Shown here: positions 42,236-53,960 of the stretch, in pieces
Numbering within the stretch: the first letter of the stretch is position 1
Layout: each line of letters starts with the position of its first letter
From: Chromobotia macracanthus
Lineage: Eukaryota; Chordata; Actinopteri; Cypriniformes; Botiidae
Assembly (NCBI GenBank): GCA_036877525.1
Contig: JAZGTH010000005.1
Coordinates: 3,002,001-3,066,000 of the forward strand
Direction: 5' to 3'
Length of the DNA stretch: 64,000 bases
The notes under the pieces: model-generated
The model's database searches: none
Told to the model about the DNA's origin: nothing
The model's input: the letters and a program-made list of their open reading frames with translations, nothing else
Made by a program: the position numbers and the translations under genes

Positions 42236-43819
42236 TAGGCATTGGAGCTGTGTTGCATGCTTAGACAGGAAAGCAGGAAAATAGGTGTAAGAGTTGAATC
42301 CAAGTTGAACTGTGAAGTTATGTTCCAACTATAGGTTGGCCTATATGTTGATGATTTTGATGTTGAGGTCTTGAAATTATTACTACTGTGCTGTAATTTA
42401 ATATTAGATTTAGCTGAAGTTATGTTTCTTTTTTTAATTTAAGCATTCATACTATTGTTATTTTTTAAATATATAATCAGGAGCCACAGGGATTTATTTT
42501 GTGTTGTATGTATCTGCCTTTTTGCTACCTGCATTTTTTTTAATGAAAAGGACAACAGTTTCCGCTAAAAATGTTTATGTTTGGGTGAACTATGCCATTC
42601 AATTTGTAGTCTGCCACCTTCATTTACATAAATGCTTTCTTAAGACAGTGTGACTGTTGTACCATGGGGCAGGTAGTTTGCCTGTAATACTCTTTAACCT
42701 ACCTAGTGCATTTGAGACAGGTCTGGGAGGTTATTAATAAATCTACCATAATGGCCTCCAAACAGTCTCAATAACAAAAAGTAGAGATAGTGAAGGTAGT
42801 CTGCAGTGATCACGGTTTGCACTTATTTGCACTAAACAATGTTTTGCCAGATGCTCTGCATTGTTTTATCAAATGTTAATCAAAGCTTTCCCTTTCTTCA
42901 CATAAGAAAGGGAAAGCACATTCTTCCCAGACTGACTCTTTGATAGTGAGATTAAATCTCTGCATGTTTATACAAAAATCTCACTTGATTATTACAGTTA
43001 TCACCAAAGAATGTTTGAAAATTTATATTGATTTTTCTTACTGACACACAAAAGATAAATAAACATCAATTTTATTGCTGGTGAAGAATCTGGTAGTACT
43101 AGATAGTACTATACTATCCTATAGTACTGTGCCTAAGACAGTACTATACAGTATGTACAATTTAGTTTAAAATAAATAAATATTTTAAAATTAATTTAAA
43201 ATATTAAATACCAACAGGAAACAGTATATTATTAAAATGCATCAATATGCAAACATAACAGGTCTTTTTAATTAATTTTTTTTTTTGCCAAAATTCTCAT
43301 TTGTTGAGAATAAAAATATAAAACAGTTTAAATGTATTGTAAATTATGTATTTATATGTAATTTAATGTAATTTAATTTGTGTTAAATTTATGTAATTAT
43401 GTAAATGTATTACTTTGTGTTTAATTTTGTATATGTATTTTAAAATCATGTATCAAAGCCTTAGACTGCCTATGGGCATCTACCATGGCATATTCAGAAG
43501 AGATTAAATTCTTGGTTGGTTTTGAAAGACTTAGCCTTTATAATTAACCTTTGCCTTTGTTGATAATTTAGAGGATTGCAACATGACAATGCAGAATCTA
43601 TGTCAAACCAAGTTCATGCTTGGCAATTCAAGATAGATGTGCAACAGACCTCATTTCCTGAGATGTTAAGTGTAAATAATTAACCCACACAGAATTTTCA
43701 ATAATATTTAACATCCATAAAATGACTATGATTTTAATGTCATTTATGGGCACAATAATAATAATCTTGTTAAAGATATATATACATAAATTTATACATA
43801 CATTTATATAGTATAAATA

Positions 43820-43821
43820 TA

Positions 43822-43872
<51 letters not shown>
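43820..43872. repeat. (AT)n microsatellite
   Basis: An uninterrupted TA run within a wider TATA-rich block from about 43775 to 43925. Confidence 0.95.
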
Positions 43873-43878
<6 letters not shown>

Positions 43879-45474
43879 GTTATACATAAAATGTATAACT
43901 ATACATATGAATATAACTATAAATATGAATATGCTGTGTCTTTATCAGCTGTATGTTTTAGTCAGTAGTTTTGCTATTAAATTGCCTGTAGTGCAAATCT
44001 AAAATCAAGCAAATAATCCATTCAATCAAAATACAGAGGCACAAATAAATACAATAAAAATTAACAATTTATTTATTCAATTCAATTAGATTTTATTTGT
44101 GTATAACTTTTCTGCATATGCAGTTCACAAAACAGCTTTAGAGCAGCTTGCAGAAATGTTTGAATGTTAGAATAGTGTATCAAACATAAGGATATTATTT
44201 TTACATTTTACATATGAAACGTTTAACATACAAAAAATGTATTTTTTTTTTTACTATTTTTAATAGTTCCCCAGAGAGCATATAGGCAACTGTGGCAAGG
44301 AACCAGAACTACAATAGATAGGATAAGAAATCCATGCTGTTTGCTGTAGTGATAGTAGGTAGTATGTGGTTATTGTTATTGCAATGTTTACAGTAATCGA
44401 GATGATGCTGGTGACAAATTAGTTAATATATATTTTATATTAGTAAATATATATTTGTCATTTGTCCCATACTACAGTCAGCTGGAGAGTAAAGATTAGA
44501 GTGCCAGATTAGAGTAAAAAAGAGCCTAACAACCTATCTGCAAAGGTACCTTATAAAATGTATCCCAAGGACAAAAGTTGTTGGAATGGTGGTCATGCTA
44601 AATATTGATTTATATTAAATATTAAGTGTGTTACATAACAGGGCTTTTTTAAGCATGTTTTTTGGTTAATAAAATGCAACTATAAATATTACTATAAATA
44701 AAACTATAAAATACTATATAAAACTAATAAACTAATAAAAACTAAACATAATTATTTTACATTTTTAATGGAAATGCATATAAACTAAAAAATAGAATTA
44801 GAAATAGAAAATGAACAAATCGATTGATATTAATAACTTGTCTGGCTGCCATGCTGTAGAAAGGATACAAATTATGTTACTTCTTAGGTGTCTTCATTGT
44901 CTTAGTGAAGCAGCAAGTTCACTAAAGCAAAACAAAAATGTAGTTATTTATTTGTCTCTTAACTAAAATGTAGATTATTTAGAAAAATTTTGAACATCAT
45001 ACTACTGTAATAGGTTTAGGGTAATCAAGTCAACACAAGATCTACACAATAAATACACTGGCATGCATTATGACAAGAGTCAGTTATATATCAAATGATT
45101 AACCGATAGTATTAAATATTATTATATAAATTAACATTTATGTTTCGCTGTTTCATGCATTGATTTTCATGCATTGAATTGTTTCACAATTTTACTGTGT
45201 AAATTTATCTGAAAACCATATAAAACAATGTTTTATGACAGAGAAAATTTAATAAAACATTTGTTTAAAATAAATTCCTTACAATAGCAAAACCAAACAG
45301 TTGTTAGAATTACATATTATTATTATTATTATTTCATCATAATAAACATTGCACACCTATAAGCATAACTTGTAATGACCATATTAGATGGGATGGACAT
45401 GTCATTATAAAATCCAAGTATTTCTATGGGAACATGAATTCATTTCAGAAGCCCTAATGAAAAGGCATCATAAG

Positions 45475-45536
45475 CACTTAAGCATATCTTTTATATACAA
45501 ATAGTCACTTAAGCATATCTTTTATATACAAATAGT
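45475..45536. repeat. Perfect 31-bp tandem duplication
   Basis: The unit CACTTAAGCATATCTTTTAT plus ATACAAATAGT occurs twice without a mismatch (45475-45505, 45506-45536), indicating a recent duplication. Confidence 0.95.
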
Positions 45537-46560
45537 CACATCAGTTACTGTTTTACAACTCTTATTGTTTATAGAGACATTTCTTGCATTTATATAAGAT
45601 ATTAGTAGGTATATGTATTAAAATTAAAAGTTTATAATAGCCTTGTAAACAAGCTGCTACACAAATATTACTTTATATAGACTATATCTGAAGATAGACT
45701 TTTTAACTTTATTTGCAGTAATTACCTACACAGTTGGTTTGGAATAAAATGTTTTTGATACAAAGTAAAGCTTTTTTATCTTTAGCCTCAAATTTGATTA
45801 TCAAACATTATTAATAAATAAATCTTGATACTTTATTAAGTCCCTGTGATAAAAGTAACTATCTGACATTTATAAAAAAGTTTTGTCTTCTGTTATAATA
45901 AGTTTGCTATTCTTTCTGTTTTATTATCATCTAATAAATGCATCAAAAAACGATGACTGATATTTTCTCAATTTTCTCCCTCTAAAACATTCTCTTTATG
46001 CTTTATAAATAATTGGATCCCTAGAACATTGTAAACACTATCAACAAGCATGTTTTTGTTACTCTGGTGAGGATATTTTTACAACATGCCCCTAATAAAC
46101 TTTATGACCTCAGAGGGAGCTAACAGCTAACCTGTTTATACAGATCTCACTTACCAAAAATAGAACAATGATAAAAAAATAGAACATTACAAGATACCTA
46201 CAATTCAGGTATAAATAAAGTAATTAAATTGTAGTATGTCTAGTGTGTGTGTAGGGGGTTGACTATGTGGTTTTATGAAGACACAAATGTGTATAATGAC
46301 GTGTATAACAATGTAAACATGGTTTATGACATTTCCTGGTTTTGGATTAGTTTTTGGATGGTGTTAAGGGATAGAATATACAGTTTGTACAGTATAAAAA
46401 CCATCCCCCAATATCATTAAAATAATTTAGGAACTATCACTCAACTATCACTCATATTAACACAAAAGCAAACTATGCTTAAAATGTGACCAAGTCTGCT
46501 GAATCCAGACTTTAGAATATTGTCTTAAAAGCAACTTATATTGTTGTGTGTAAAGTGTAA

Positions 46561-46930
46561 CAGGTCCAGACATGTTTTGCTTTCCTGTAAGTTATGTTAA
46601 AATAATAATCATGAAGGTTCAGTATGAATGGAGATCTGCACAGGCAGATGTGCATTGTGTGTTTGCTCACCAGCCCCTTCACCTTGCCCTTTGGACACCA
46701 CACCCTGGCTTTGTTACCACAGTCATAAAACAGGTCTCGTTGAAGCGATGCTGTAGAGAAGATATGTTGGCCTGTCAATCTAAACTTCTCTGTCACATCA
46801 TTGATAAGAGAGTTCAGAGTGTGCCTGATAATGAAATAGCTCACAGTTTCTCAGTGCGCACTTGTCTCTTATCCAGCAATGCCGTTACACTGTGCAAACA
46901 ACATGAACTATTCACTCTCACACTATAGTT
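46561..46930. other. GC-richer block, open on both strands, unidentified
   Basis: Stands out from the AT-rich surroundings. A plus frame (46572-46928) and a minus frame (46536-46844) are both open for about 100 residues, with a fairly natural composition on the minus strand (KFRLTGQHIFSTASLQRDLF). No splice sites or known domain are visible. It could be a conserved non-coding element downstream of cdx1, an old pseudogene or an insertion. Confidence 0.25.
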
Positions 46931-46992
46931 TTCACTGACATTTCTTCTCCCAGAATGCTTTTGTAATATTTAACAGTGTAATATTAAAAACG

Positions 46993-47292
46993 TTTTATAG
47001 TAACACTAAGGGTCTATTTGGTAAATGTTTATAAGGTTGAATATGTTAGTTAATACATAGCTAACATGAACTAACAATGAGAAGTATAGTTTTTCAGCTA
47101 TTGTTAACCTGTCTTATTGTTAGTTGAAGTCAATGTATTTGTAATGTATTTGCTCTTTTGTCTTAGTAAATGCTAACATTAACATAAATATTGATAAATG
47201 CTGTATAAGTATTTTGTTCATTGTTAGTTCATGTTAACTAATGCATTAACTAATGCATATTGTAACCTTATTGTAAAGTGTTATAAAGTTTT
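46993..47292. mobile_element. MITE with TTAACATGAACTAA inner repeats
   Basis: The left end TTTATAGTAACACTAAGGGTC and right end CCTTATTGTAAAGTGTTATAAAG are imperfect inverted repeats. Inner arms (ACATGAACTAACAATGAGAA and TTCATTGTTAGTTCATGTTA) continue the symmetry. The sequence belongs to a very common teleost non-autonomous DNA transposon family. Confidence 0.7.
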
Positions 47293-48088
47293 CTTTATAT
47301 TTGAAAATGTGAAAAAATGGATTTAAATCAGAAAAATAAAGCATCAGATATAAATATATACAAATGAGTTGAAACGAGTAAACATCTAATATTTTAGTCA
47401 ACAGTTCTAGTAGTAGATGTAGTAATACATTTGCAACATTTCAGAAAACAACATACTTGAAGTTTAAAAACCTTTACTGCTTTGTAGCCAATAGATACTT
47501 AACATAAATGCTTGATACAAACAGAACAATACACCATATATATAGGGTGACATTAGGCACATGGCTGTGAGTATGCTATAAAGAATTTTAAAAAGGTTTG
47601 TTCATATGACAAAATAAAACACTGTTCTCTTTAGTTGCTTTGATATTTATAAAATCATTACCTGGTCTTAAATAAATTAATTCAATATTTAACAATAAAA
47701 GATTTTATTAATATGGTTTATTTTAGAAACATACATTTTAATTATTCAAAACTCACAAAACATCTCAATTTACATTTTTGGGCAAAACAAAAGTTCTACA
47801 ATAAAAAAACCTACACAACCATATATTACACAAGATTTAGGATTAATGTGTACTTGCTTTCAATACTTTACAATGGGTGTTGCCAACTTGTGTTTGATGT
47901 ATTTTTTGATAAATGTCCAGTGTAGAGCAGACAGTCATTGTCACATTTGTGGTATTTGTGTTTTCTATTTCACTGCAAAGATGCTTACATACTGAAATAC
48001 TTATTGTGTGTTATTATGCATACGTTTATAGGTCTTTGTTATAGTGTATATACAAATAACAGTCAAAGTTTGGAAATTTTTCCTTCCT
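47293..48088 (-). other. cdx1 3' region with candidate polyadenylation signal
   Basis: Downstream of the cdx1 stop on the minus strand. A minus-strand AATAAA at 47704-47709 would give a 3' UTR of about 380 bases. No gene on the plus strand is supported; the frame at 47713-47925 is AT-driven. Confidence 0.35.
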
Positions 48089-48286
48089 TCAGTACTCTTC
48101 TTTAATAGTCATTGGCATAGTCGGTGATACCAAGCCACTGCTACTACTTGTCACCATGGCCACACTGCCTGGGAGAGCTGAGTTAGATGGGGTGGGTGTG
48201 GTTGTGGATGCTGGCTGTGGCTGTTGCATCTTCTTTTTATTAACTTTCCTCTCTTTAGCACGTCGGTTCTGGAACCAGATCTTCAC
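48089..48286 (-). CDS. cdx1: cdx1 exon 3 (homeodomain helix 3 and C-terminus)
   Basis: Terminal coding exon, 65 codons plus TGA. Its acceptor is TTGTTGACAG. It opens with VKIWFQNRRAKERKVNKKK, the DNA-recognition helix of the homeodomain with the invariant W, F, N and R residues. A Q/P/T/S-rich tail follows, ending MPMTIKEEY. The final MP-KEE motif matches the end of vertebrate CDX1 (MPVKEEF) rather than CDX2 or CDX4, so I assign cdx1. Among fish paralogues cdx1b is the more likely, which is an inference. The phase 0 join to exon 2 is exact. Confidence 0.92.
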   Translation of the reverse strand: MKIWFQNRRAKERKVNKKKMQQPQPASTTTPTPSNSALPGSVAMVTSSSSGLVSPTMPMTIKEEY

Positions 48287-48581
48287 CTGTCAACAACAGG
48301 TCTTTATATGTCATAAACCATTTTGTAAAGAATGACCTTGATAATAATACAGTTACAGAATGTTGCAGTTAATTTCAAGACTACACCAATTATTCTACAA
48401 AACGGTATTCAGACACTAGTATTGCAATATTTTTGTGTTAATATGTTAAGGTGCTTTTAAACAATGTGCTTTGTTAAAAGCCTAATAAATAAATACTTAT
48501 AACCTGTCTTAACTCAATATCAACATAGGTCATCTTAAAACCTCAGGTCAGGAATTTGAACCAGACAGTAAAATGCCTCAC
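48287..48581 (-). other. cdx1 intron 2 (295 bp)
   Basis: Short intron that splits the homeodomain between RQ and VKIW, the conserved position in caudal genes. No other feature. Confidence 0.85.
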
Positions 48582-48730
48582 CTGTCTTTCTGACAGACTG
48601 AGTGCTGTTGCCAGTTCTGATTTTCTTCTTATTGTGATGTAACGGCTGTAATGGAATTCCTTCTCCAATTCTAGGCGTTGATGATCTGTGTATACCACCC
48701 GGTATTTGTCTTTTGTTCTGGTCTTCCCAC
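48582..48730 (-). CDS. cdx1: cdx1 exon 2 (homeodomain helices 1 and 2)
   Basis: A 149-bp exon. The acceptor TTTGGTTTAG is at 48731-48732 and the GTGAGG donor at 48580-48581. It completes the glycine codon started in exon 1 and reads 49 codons: GKTRTKDKYRVVYTDHQRL, then ELEKEFHYSRYITIRRKSEL and ATALSLSERQ. All are hallmark residues of Cdx homeodomains. The homeodomain spans about residues 143-202 of the 253-residue protein. The longest methionine-initiated frame over this exon is in a different frame and is meaningless. Confidence 0.95.
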
Positions 48731-50212
48731 CTAAACCAAAAACAGTTTGCCACCAAATAAAATTTAAAAATTAAATTATTGATTAAATGAAAAATGTATC
48801 AACCTGTCCATTTGTCCAACCTGTCCAAACCAAGTAGATTTTGGTTTACTGGAAATTTGCATTCTAGTTTTTCTTGTCTTTACATAACAGAATAATATTT
48901 AATGATTAAAAAGTATTTTATTTAATTAGCATCAAAGTATTTGATATGTAATAGAATAAAATGACAAATAAAACTCATGTTCTGTGTTAGAATAACGCTT
49001 ACCTTTGTAATTAAAAAGTAACTATGGGAACTGCTAAAGCATAGTGTTTGTTGATTTATGTAAGCCAATCATTAAGTGCATACATATATAAAACACCAAG
49101 ATGTCCATGTTATAAATGTCTTTGGAATTGTGTCTATATTTCAAACTTAGTTTACCCTGTCAGTGGCAAGAGGGGACTTAAGTAGCTACCAGGTTAAATA
49201 TTACAACATAAATTGCAAAGAGAAGGGTACTGTCTGTCTAGGGGAACAGCTGCAGAGAAATTTCAGATCATTAAGCTTATAAATCACACCATCTTCATCA
49301 AAAATATCATTGGAAGCCATAATGGGTAGCTATGATTTACTTGGCCAAGACCTGTTTTTCTTTTTAAAAATTAAGATCCTTGAGCACTAAACACCTCCTC
49401 AAGCCTAAGCACTATCTACATTATCTATAGTTTCTCATTTGCCTTCTGATGAGGTAGAACCCTCTAAAGAATCATTAGACCCTTTCAGCTTTTTAAGAAA
49501 CTTACTATTAGGTATTGCAAGAACTCTAGAGACTCACTGGATCCTCCAGTAACGCTATCATTAGACATTGAGACAGTTAAAATATATATTGTAGGGTCCT
49601 GGAGGATATTTAAATATATTGGATATTTTAGAGTCATTTAAAGAATGCCTAGAGGTTCATCAGAGGGTTCCCTCATGTGGTAACTGAGACCCCCAAAGGG
49701 TGCTTTGAGGATCTTTTAAGTTAGCTACCAACACAAATTGGCATTATTGTTGTTATTATTATTACTATTGTTTTTTATTATTTATTTTTTAGGAGAGTCT
49801 GGTTTACTGAAATGTGTATTAAGACTTATTTCCCTGCATAATTGCCTAAAATCTTAGTATATGAGTATTAGTATTTTATTTAGAAATGTTCTGTTGTTTT
49901 ACCATACCAAAACAGAAGCAACACAGACTGTTAATTTGCACAGACTTTTGCACAGACTTTATCACCGATCAGGGTCCCGTTTCCCGACAATGGATTTTAG
50001 CATTTCAGATAGTTTTCTACGACCATTTTACAAACTTGTGTGTATTTTTCCCAAGCAATGCGCTTAGAACGCACAAGTAGGCTACGCTTTTTAATTGCAA
50101 CTGAACAGTGAAAGAAAAAAGGAAAGAAGACGGACGGAAGAAAGGAAGGAAGCAAAAAAAATGAATAGCTGTACCTTGAAAGCTCTAGGAGTTAGAGTCA
50201 GAAATGTTAGTC

Positions 50213-50259
<47 letters not shown>

Positions 50260-51217
50260 TAATGCCTGCGTCAAACAACAGTATGCTGACTTTTGTAAGC
50301 CAACCTAATAAATAACAAATAAGATTACTAAAGAGTGCCAGTAGATCTGCGGCGATTTTCAAGAGGTACTTAAGTTACGACGCTTCTGGGAATCGAAATA
50401 AAGATAACATCGAAATCTAAGATGTTTCGCATGAACGTATTTATTTATTTTTATTTTGGGGCTTACGGACACTGTCGTGAAACTGGCTCCGAGCTGTACT
50501 ATGTACAATTGAATTATTTCTTAAAATTTGGTCAAATGTGGTTTGCGTATGAAGGCAGGGCATAGGTAACGTGATTTTAACCAGAACTGCTTGTTGGTCC
50601 ATGTTTTAAAAAGGGAGTTCAATTACTTTTCAGAACTGTTCCCTTTTTAAAAAAGAGAGTAATCTGAGCTAACAGGGAATAATAATCCTATTTAGAAATG
50701 TGCTGATATTAGTGTGTGTTGGTAATTGCAACAATTCGAAATCTCTTTTTGACTGAGACAGTACCCTACCAACTGTAATGCAAACATATTCATAATATAC
50801 ATGAAAATAATAAGCTAAATATATTGTATATACGCAATTCATAAAATAACGTGACATATTTTGATTGTATTGTGTATTTTTAATTTCTTAACTATACACA
50901 CACGTATAATATCAATCACCTATATGTCAGTTACCTCACTGAAATGTTATAGTGAAGTAATCAAACTATTCGACAGACTTATCGGCACCCTGACATAAAA
51001 TGAACAATGATCGACATCAAGAGACTCAACACACAAATCCCGATTTATGACAACTCCCGTACTGTGGCTCAACGTGCTCACACACCCTTTAATTTTACAT
51101 AAAACGTATTGTACATATTTTTTTATGAATGTGATTCCGATGAGTATGTGTTTCAAATAATAATTTATTACAGTTTTCGAAACAGCATTCGGGATTGCAT
51201 GTAGATTTTAAAAGCAC
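48731..51217 (-). other. cdx1 intron 1 (about 2.5 kb)
   Basis: Minus-strand intron with GTGCTT donor. It contains the (TAA)n repeat near 50213 and an unusual block at 49450-49720 with repeated TCTAGAG, CTCTAAAG and GGATCCT-type words, unassigned. Intronic elements of cdx genes can be regulatory, but none can be identified here with confidence. Confidence 0.75.
50213..50262. repeat. (TAA)n microsatellite in cdx1 intron 1
   Basis: About 16 perfect TAA units. Confidence 0.95.
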
Positions 51218-51632
51218 CTGAGTTTGACGGCGGAGCGCTACGACGTATCCAGTCGTACGGGTTCCGACGCTGAGAGTTTGGCGAAAGTTGACCGACTGCT
51301 GGGTTTATGGTGGATGGAAGAAGGCCGGGCGCTTGAACAGATGAAAACTCTGGAGGACTAAAACCCAGATGACCAGTGCTTGAAACTGATGGTCCAGTCC
51401 CTGCCCCGTAAGGTGTCCATTCTTCCCGTGATGAAGGGTATGCTGGATTCCACGCTCCTGTTTGACCATGGTGAGGGTCGTTGGTAATTCCAGGAACATG
51501 ATGGTATCCTGTGAAGTCCGGATATTGTGGAGGCGTGGGTACAAAATTTTGAGGATTCAGATTTAGGCTTGTGTGTCTTACAGAATTTGGGTACATGCTG
51601 GTCTCCTTCTCTAAAAGATAACTTACATACAT
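51218..51632 (-). CDS. cdx1: cdx1 exon 1 (caudal activation region and hexapeptide)
   Basis: Encodes residues 1-138 plus one base. The chosen start gives MYVSYLLEKETSMYPNSV, matching the conserved caudal N-terminus (MYVGYVLDKD in mammals). It continues with LNLNPQNFVPTPPQYPDFTG and GFSPPEFSSVQAPGLLP, then RRNPYDWIRRSAPPSNSG. NPYDWIRRS is the hexapeptide-type motif that contacts PBX/TALE partners. Cdx1 is a nuclear transcription factor that activates posterior Hox genes and intestinal genes. The frame is open further upstream to an ATG at 51671, adding 13 residues (GAHYVLESSGEN) not found in the family; I reject that start. Total protein 253 residues, normal for Cdx1. Confidence 0.94.
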
Positions 51633-51860
51633 ATTTTCGCCTGATGACTCCAGAACATAATGTGCACCCAACCAAATGTTCTTGACTGCTTAGACCCAGG
51701 TTTTCCTGTAACCTAACGGTACCTCTACCTGACCAGATTTTCTGAACCCTCAAGCTGTGATGTCTCCTAATGATCGCAACACTGACGTCACTTTTATGAT
51801 CCTTATAATCACCCTCCCACGGTATCGGAACCGAAACTCGCAACACATTAAAGTATTTAT
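51633..51860 (-). promoter_or_regulatory. cdx1 proximal promoter with CRE and caudal-type sites
   Basis: About 150 bp upstream of the ATG is a perfect palindromic TGACGTCA (51783-51790), a CREB/ATF site. Next to it (minus strand) is ATCATAAAAG (51791-51800), matching the CDX consensus (C/T)ATAAA, which would fit autoregulation. A GATTATAAGG at 51801-51810 may serve as a weak TATA element. Cdx autoregulation is known in mammals; its operation here is inference. Confidence 0.5.
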
Positions 51861-52329
51861 TAAGTTATTATTAGTTGCCTTGTGATAAAAAATGAAAAAG
51901 AATTACAAATTCTGTATAAATAATGCATAATACAGTTATATTTTAATGTTTTTGTAATGTCGAATGTTACTCTTTTTGTACAGTGCGTAAATTATGTATT
52001 TTTGACAGGTACAGCAAGTGTAGTGTAAGCTTGACCCACACTTAAAATATTCCTGTAAAGTTTTTTTTGTGGTGGAAAAGCAGAGCTGGAGTGTATTAAC
52101 TATATACGTGTATTAGCATAAACATTTTATGGCAGGAAGTTGCCTTCGTTTCCCTTACATTTTAAACGGAGGCATCACAAAGCTATTGGCTACACTACCA
52201 TAATAAATATTGAAATTATTAATTCGGGCTCTTTGTGATCGTATTCAGAATTATTATTAAGTCCGTGTGGGTTTAACTTCCCACACAAAAAAAATTAAAT
52301 CCGTTTAATGCCTCGCTGTTTGTTTATCC
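51861..52329. other. Intergenic between cdx1 and a possible divergent gene
   Basis: AT-rich DNA, no feature recognised. Confidence 0.4.
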
Positions 52330-52474
52330 CTGCTCAGGGACCGCCCACTACCCCTGCAGTCCAATCAAATGAATGAAATATTATTAACGTCATCATCATC
52401 ATTCCACCCTGAGTTTGACAAAGATTTGTAATTTCAGCTCTTGCTGACTATGTCGACTGTCTTACGTCAGAAAC
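52330..52474 (+). promoter_or_regulatory. Possible divergent promoter and first exon (unknown gene)
   Basis: Within 120 bp are GACCGCCCACTACCCC (GC-box-like), AGTCCAATCAAA (CCAAT box) and AACGTCATCATC (CRE half site). They precede ATG TCG ACT (MSTVLRQK), which ends in a consensus GTAAGTAGG donor at 52475. This could be the first coding exon of a plus-strand gene head to head with cdx1. No convincing second exon was found, and the eight residues are too few to identify. Confidence 0.3.
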
Positions 52475-52859
52475 GTAAGTAGGTATTTCGCAATGAATTT
52501 TAAGTTAATTTTAATCAAGATTATTGTAAGTGCGAGTTCCAATAGCATCTGATTTCTAATGTTTGTGAAACGTGTAAACGTTTAACGTTCTACTTTTAAA
52601 TGAACATGCTACAGTTGTCAGGCGGTTTGCCGTCATTTTTACTTAAAAAATTACTTTTATAAACATGTATTAGGAAAAAGGATAAAGGTGAACGGGTCAG
52701 CTGTGTGCAACAGTTTTTTTTACCGATGCATCATATGTTTTGATGCATTATAAGATCACGGATATGTGTGAATTACGGGTACGGACATATTCATTAAATG
52801 CCTGCACAATCCTTACTTGCCAGGTTCAACTTTTCGGCAACGTCTTACGGGACGTGGTC

Positions 52860-53171
52860 ATTACAAATGTTGGGTTTGTAGTCCAGACAGCATGCATTTA
52901 GGGGAAATGTAGTTCCGTAGCGGGGTGCTCGAAAGTGTGTGTGTAAAAGTGTGTTTGAAGGTGTGTGTTTTTTCTTTTTGTTCTTCCTGCTGCCATGCCT
53001 GATGCTCGAGGGTTGTGTTAAAGCCCTCCGAGTGTTCATGTGGGAGAATTCCTAAGGTATACATTCTGATAAGTAATCCGTTGCTGGAAATTAAATTACA
53101 TGCTTCGGAACAACTTTGGTGCGCTCATCACTGCTTGCAACATATACCCGATTGAACAGTTACGGAAAAAG
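52860..53171 (+). promoter_or_regulatory. Second promoter-like block with possible first exon MLRNNFG
   Basis: Two close ACTACA-type sites, TTTGTAGTCC (about 52876-52885) and GGGAAATGTAGTTCC (about 52902-52916), resemble ZNF143/SBS promoter elements, usually near transcription starts. Downstream at 53100-53171 an ATG opens MLRNNFGALITACNIYPIEQ LRKK, directly followed by a GTAACA donor. It may be a first exon of a housekeeping-type gene. No continuation was found, and I do not recognise the peptide. Confidence 0.3.
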
Positions 53172-53399
53172 GTAACAAATGTCCCCCATTACCAGAACAG
53201 GATGAACTGCGGAAAGCGGTGTTAATTGTTCATTAACAATTTCCAATAGGATAAAGGATAAAGGTGTTCATTAACAATTAACAATCATCATGTTGTGTAG
53301 TACACATTGTGTTTATTTTTCTCTTATTGTAGTGTAGAAATTTTATTTTAAAAAGAAGTCTTTCACAATTTAGTTATTATGGTAAGAAAAAATACTGTT

Positions 53400-53960
53400 T
53401 TTCAGTGGAATTCAAAGGTAGCAAAGATTACACACCCCATGTAAATTGGTAATTTGTTCAAAGATCTTTTTCATTTAGTAATGCCCTTTAGAAGCTACAT
53501 ATGCTATATATATATTACTCAGAAGACAAACTAAACACAATTTGATCAATTATTATTCTGTTGAAAGTTTACATACAGTCTAAAGTTTACATAAAGTTTG
53601 CATACAATATCATGTTGCCGTCTTGAGAATCAGTGAATATTTGTATCTTTTGTAACAGTTGTTTATGAGTTCCTCAGTTGTCCTCAGTGTGAAAATAAAG
53701 ATCACAGCATCATACAGTGACTGTTGACAATGGGTCAAATATGCAGACAATGCTGGAAAAGTAGAGAATGTGCAGGACCTGGAAGATCTTTCTGAAGACC
53801 AGTGGAAAGTTGAACAACTTAGGACAATCAAGGTAAGATCTAGGTAACATTTTTGTAAATTCAGTTATTTCTTGTGTCTTCAGGACTATATGTAAATATC
53901 TGTTATGTGAAAAAATTATGTTATTTGTTCATGAAATAATGTGTTACCATTTTTAACAAT
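53400..53960 (+). repeat. Non-autonomous DNA transposon-like repeat
   Basis: The sequence runs TGAAAGTTTACATACAGTCT, AACAGTTGTTTATGAGTTCC, TCAGTTGTCCTCAGTGTGAA, then CATACAGTGACTGTTGACAA and GACTATATGTAAATATCTGT. This is the order of a common teleost interspersed repeat (a Tc1-type MITE in my recollection). The open stretch NAGKVENVQDLEDLSEDQWK at 53756-53833 belongs to it and is not an exon. Confidence 0.6.

Larger units (their letters stand above)
42236..46560. other. Very AT-rich intergenic DNA
   Basis: No exon or gene is supported. Short A/T homopolymers and ATTT/TAAA words dominate. A foldback-MITE end fragment (TTTGGGTGAACTATGCC) lies near 42580. A hairpin of AAAGGGAAAG and CTTTCCCTTT lies at about 42888-42915. 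Confidence 0.6.

Noticed and set aside
48535..48756. Longest minus-strand frame over cdx1 exon 2
   Set aside because: It is out of frame with the homeodomain; the correct frame lacks an ATG because it is an internal exon.
51633..51671. Upstream in-frame ATG as the cdx1 start
   Set aside because: Cdx proteins begin MYV; the 13 extra residues have no family counterpart.
53756..53833. Apparent exon NAGKVENVQDLEDLSEDQWK with donor GTAAGA, joining in phase with MSTVLRQK
   Set aside because: The surrounding sequence is a common fish interspersed repeat, the acceptor has no pyrimidine tract, and the phase match is probably chance.
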